Of a stretch of DNA of 64,000 nt, positions 61,641-64,000 are shown piece after piece. The DNA comes from Aliivibrio_A sp016764915. Its GTDB lineage: Bacteria > Pseudomonadota > Gammaproteobacteria > Enterobacterales > Vibrionaceae. The DNA lies in contig OZ245058.1 in NCBI GenBank assembly GCA_965224595.1, forward strand, positions 2,914,001 to 2,978,000, read 5' to 3'. The position numbers and the translations under genes are program-made. Position 1 is the stretch's first letter, and each line of letters opens with the position of its first letter. The notes beneath the pieces were generated by a model. That model did no database searches and was not told where the DNA came from. It was given only the letters and a program-made list of their open reading frames with translations.

Positions 61641-62333
61641 ATGTCATCTGTATATGAAAACACAGAAACTGCAATATCCCATAAAAGTATTAAGAGACAG
61701 GAGCCTTTAGGGATTCGTGCGCAGCAGAAAGAGAAAACGCGCCGCTCTTTGATTGATTCTGCTTTTATTCAACTCAGTGCAGATCGAAGTTTTTCTAGTC
61801 TGAGTTTACGTGAGGTTGCTCGAGAAGCTGGTATTGCCCCCACGTCATTCTATCGTCATTTTAAGGATATGGATGAGCTTGGCTTAACCATGGTTGATGA
61901 AGGTGGATTGATTTTGCGTCAGTTGATGCGTCAGGCCAGGCAACGAATTGCTAAAGAGGGGAGCGTGATACGAACATCTGTTGAAACCTTCATGGAGTTC
62001 GTAGAGAGCCGTCCCAATGTATTCAGATTGTTATTACGTGAACGTTCAGGTACATCACCTGCTTTTCGAGCAGCAGTAGGCCGAGAAATGCAACATTTTG
62101 TCGCGGAACTTACGGAGTATTTAATTGCCAATACAGGAATCCCTTATGACAATGCGTATACTCAAGCCGAAGCATCAGTAATCTTAGTGTTTAGTGCAGG
62201 AGCAGATGCACTGGATCTTAACGAAAACAGTAGAACTGAGTTGTCAGAGCGCTTAATTGTACAACTGAGAATGATATCTAAAGGCGCCTACTATTTTAGA
62301 AAAGAAAATGAAAATCAAACACAGAAGATATAA
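61641..62333 (+). CDS. fabR: TetR-family regulator of unsaturated fatty acid synthesis FabR
   Basis: A 230-residue TetR-like repressor. GIRAQQKEKTRRSLIDSAF and LREVAREAGIAPTSFYRHFKDMDELGLTMVDE are the DNA-binding blocks, matching E. coli FabR. It represses fabA/fabB-type genes according to the unsaturated-to-saturated acyl balance. Extra residues at the N terminus (1-24) may not all be translated; a later start cannot be excluded. Followed by yijD with a 30-bp gap. Confidence 0.94.
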   Translation: MSSVYENTETAISHKSIKRQEPLGIRAQQKEKTRRSLIDSAFIQLSADRSFSSLSLREVAREAGIAPTSFYRHFKDMDELGLTMVDEGGLILRQLMRQARQRIAKEGSVIRTSVETFMEFVESRPNVFRLLLRERSGTSPAFRAAVGREMQHFVAELTEYLIANTGIPYDNAYTQAEASVILVFSAGADALDLNENSRTELSERLIVQLRMISKGAYYFRKENENQTQKI

Positions 62334-62363
62334 CGTTCACTTTTGAAACTATAGGTCGTTATT

Positions 62364-62732
62364 ATGCAAAAAGAACAGATAAATACAGAAAGAAAAACCT
62401 TAGTGCTGGCTTTTATTGCTGGATTAAGCACGAGTGCTATTTGGGCAAGTCTTACGATTAGTGAGTTTACCCTCTCAATTTTTCCAATTATCACCTTGGT
62501 GTTAGTGATTCAAAATGTCTACCAAGAGTATTTGAAAGAGCCGATGACAGAAGGAACACCTCAACTTTCCTTAGCGTGCTTCTTTGTTGGAACGTTTGGA
62601 TATTCAGCGTTCGTTAGAGCTCAATACCCAGAAGTAGGTTCAAATTTTCTGGCTTTAGTGGTGACGATGGTGTTGGTTATCTGGGTTGGAGCGAAAACAG
62701 GCGTATTTACTCGTTCTCCAACAGAGAAGTAA
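62364..62732 (+). CDS. yijD: YijD-family inner-membrane protein
   Basis: A 122-residue membrane protein with four hydrophobic helices (LVLAFIAGLSTSAIWAS, IFPIITLVLVIQ, LACFFVGTFGYSAFV, LVVTMVLVIWVGAKTG). The sequence around VYQEYLKEP matches E. coli YijD, which is likewise cotranscribed with fabR. Function unknown. Confidence 0.92.
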   Translation: MQKEQINTERKTLVLAFIAGLSTSAIWASLTISEFTLSIFPIITLVLVIQNVYQEYLKEPMTEGTPQLSLACFFVGTFGYSAFVRAQYPEVGSNFLALVVTMVLVIWVGAKTGVFTRSPTEK

Positions 62733-62748
62733 ATAGTGTCACCCATAC

Positions 62749-62776
62749 AAAAAACGAGCTCATGAGCTCGTTTTTT
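62749..62776. terminator. Bidirectional terminator between yijD and trmA
   Basis: A 28-nt perfect palindrome of AAAAAACGAGCTC and its complement with a minimal CATG centre, giving A and T tracts on both sides. It suits both convergent genes. Confidence 0.93.
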
Positions 62777-62790
62777 TAGAAGTGAATATT

Positions 62791-63897
62791 TTATTTTCTT
62801 TCTAAGAAAACACCGGCTTCCATATGATGGGTATAGGGGAACTGATCAAACAGGGCAAATCGAGTAATTCGATGTGTTTGAGTTAATAGTGCCAAGTTCT
62901 CTTTTAAGGTGTCTGGATTACACGATATGTACATGATGCGCTCATAACCTTGCACCATTTTACAGGTCCCTTCATCCATACCAGAACGAGGTGGATCGAC
63001 AAAGATGGTGTTGCAGTTATAGCTTTTAAGATCAATCCCCTTATCTTGTAAGCGGCGGAACTCTCGCTTACCTTCCATCGCCTCAGTAAAATCTTCAGCG
63101 GACATGCGAATGATCTGTACATTCTCGATGTTATTGGCTGCAATATTGTACTGCGCAGAGTCCACCGAAGGTTTAGCCAGCTCAGTGGCGAGTACACGAT
63201 TAAAATTTTTGGCTAATGCCAAAGAGAAGTTGCCATTACCGCAGTAGAGTTCTAACAGATCACCTTGGCTATCTTGGGTCGAGTCAACGGCCCATTCCAA
63301 CATCTTTTGAGCCACAATGCCATTTGGCTGGGTAAAGCTGTTTTCTACTTGCTGATACGTTAATACATCATCATACACTTTCAGTTTTTCGATGACATGT
63401 TCTTGGTCTAACACTATTTTCATCTTACGAGCGCGGCCAATGATGTTTAGGTTGAACCCTTCATCATTAAGACGCTGCTTAAGTGCTTTTGCTTCTGATG
63501 TCCACTCATCATCAAGTTGGCGATGGTATAATAGAGAGACCAATATTTCACCACTGAGCGTTGATAAGAAATCGACTTGAAATAGCTTTCTTCGTAGTGT
63601 GTCGTTCTCTTTCATCGCTTCAATAAGCAGTGGCATGACATCATTGATTAAACGGCTGGCAGGTAGAAAATAGTCTACTCGGTATTTTTCACGTGTCGCC
63701 TGATCGAACATGACGTAGTACATTTCATCGCCTTCATGCCACACTCGAAATTCAGCACGCATACGATAATTTTCGGTAGGGGAAGGAAACACTTCCAATT
63801 CAGGTACATCAAATTCAGCAAAAGTTTCTGTCAATCGTTGTGCTTTATCGTCAAGTTGCTGCTGATAATTTGCTGGGTCCATGATTGGGTTGGCCAT
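62791..63897 (-). CDS. trmA: tRNA (uracil-54-C5)-methyltransferase TrmA
   Basis: A 368-residue enzyme that makes ribothymidine 54 in the tRNA T loop. FRVWHEGDEMYYVMFDQ, YRVDYFLPASRLIN, ELYCGNGNFSLALA (SAM site), IFVDPPRSGMD and the nucleophile in YISCNPDTL (Cys) are diagnostic. The frame begins seven codons upstream, but the ATG at 63897 (MANPIMDP) follows a GAGGAAAAG ribosome site. Convergent with yijD. Confidence 0.97.
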   Translation of the reverse strand: MANPIMDPANYQQQLDDKAQRLTETFAEFDVPELEVFPSPTENYRMRAEFRVWHEGDEMYYVMFDQATREKYRVDYFLPASRLINDVMPLLIEAMKENDTLRRKLFQVDFLSTLSGEILVSLLYHRQLDDEWTSEAKALKQRLNDEGFNLNIIGRARKMKIVLDQEHVIEKLKVYDDVLTYQQVENSFTQPNGIVAQKMLEWAVDSTQDSQGDLLELYCGNGNFSLALAKNFNRVLATELAKPSVDSAQYNIAANNIENVQIIRMSAEDFTEAMEGKREFRRLQDKGIDLKSYNCNTIFVDPPRSGMDEGTCKMVQGYERIMYISCNPDTLKENLALLTQTHRITRFALFDQFPYTHHMEAGVFLERK

Positions 63898-64000
63898 TCT
63901 TTTCCTCACACTGCTCAAAATAAGAGCGCCGATTTTATGCTAATAATGGATGAAGTCCAGTGTTGAACTAAGATTTCTTCTAATTTTCGACTCATTAATT

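Overview
The window looks like a chromosomal segment from a member of the Vibrionaceae (Gammaproteobacteria). Supporting signs are the vexRAB-like efflux operon beside rep and a cytochrome c5 gene, the gor / rlmJ / prlC group, pldB-yigL next to an EAL-HDOD gene, ftsYEX-rpoH, glpE-glpG, a fliL-like gene beside ubiC-ubiA, plsB-lexA, and sthA-fabR-yijD-trmA. Two LexA boxes before lexA and attC-like integron sites also fit. The species cannot be fixed from sequence reading alone. About 90 percent of the window is ordinary core genome.

Layout. 1-2747 (minus) is a tripartite efflux operon (RND pump cut by the left edge, adaptor, TetR). 2902-5383 holds rep and cytochrome c5. 5658-6497 is a tRNA operon: Arg, then two copies of a His-Pro module, with three broken tRNA-Pro copies between them. 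6996-12394 is a complete peptide ABC importer (fused ATPase, binding protein, two permeases). 12539-23255 carries a SPOR-like secreted protein, gor, rlmJ, prlC, asnC, rsmJ, an EamA transporter, uspA, ftnA, uspB and yhiN.

23256-29540 is an AT-rich accessory stretch read mostly on the minus strand. It contains two integron-type gene cassettes without an integrase (an ADP-ribosyltransferase-like protein and a GIY-YIG-like protein, separated by a recognisable attC), a TPR-like / DUF2971 gene pair, a small HEPN-like protein and short unknowns. 29541-31531 adds a DUF900-type hydrolase and a RES-Xre toxin-antitoxin pair; 31623-34505 is a large secreted phosphatase-superfamily protein. This is where less-described biology is most likely.

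34831-39953 holds a DTW-domain tRNA modification enzyme, a lipoprotein, yigL, pldB and an EAL-HDOD protein. 40047-43158 is an arsenate-resistance operon of the organoarsenical efflux type (arsR, GAPDH, cysteine phosphatase, arsJ); its last gene overlaps a convergent LysR gene, which is divergent from an SDR gene. 44870-46523 is sparse: a decayed reading frame, a HEPN-like membrane protein, a 26-residue membrane microprotein and a candidate untranslated RNA with a strong 5' hairpin.

46524-63897 returns to core functions: yecH, yhgN, rsmD, ftsY-ftsE-ftsX-rpoH (protein targeting, division, heat shock), glpE-glpG, ubiC-ubiA, plsB, SOS-controlled lexA, a Fur-box-preceded methyltransferase with N-terminal cysteines, sthA, fabR-yijD and trmA. 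Convergent gene pairs are usually separated by clear bidirectional terminators.
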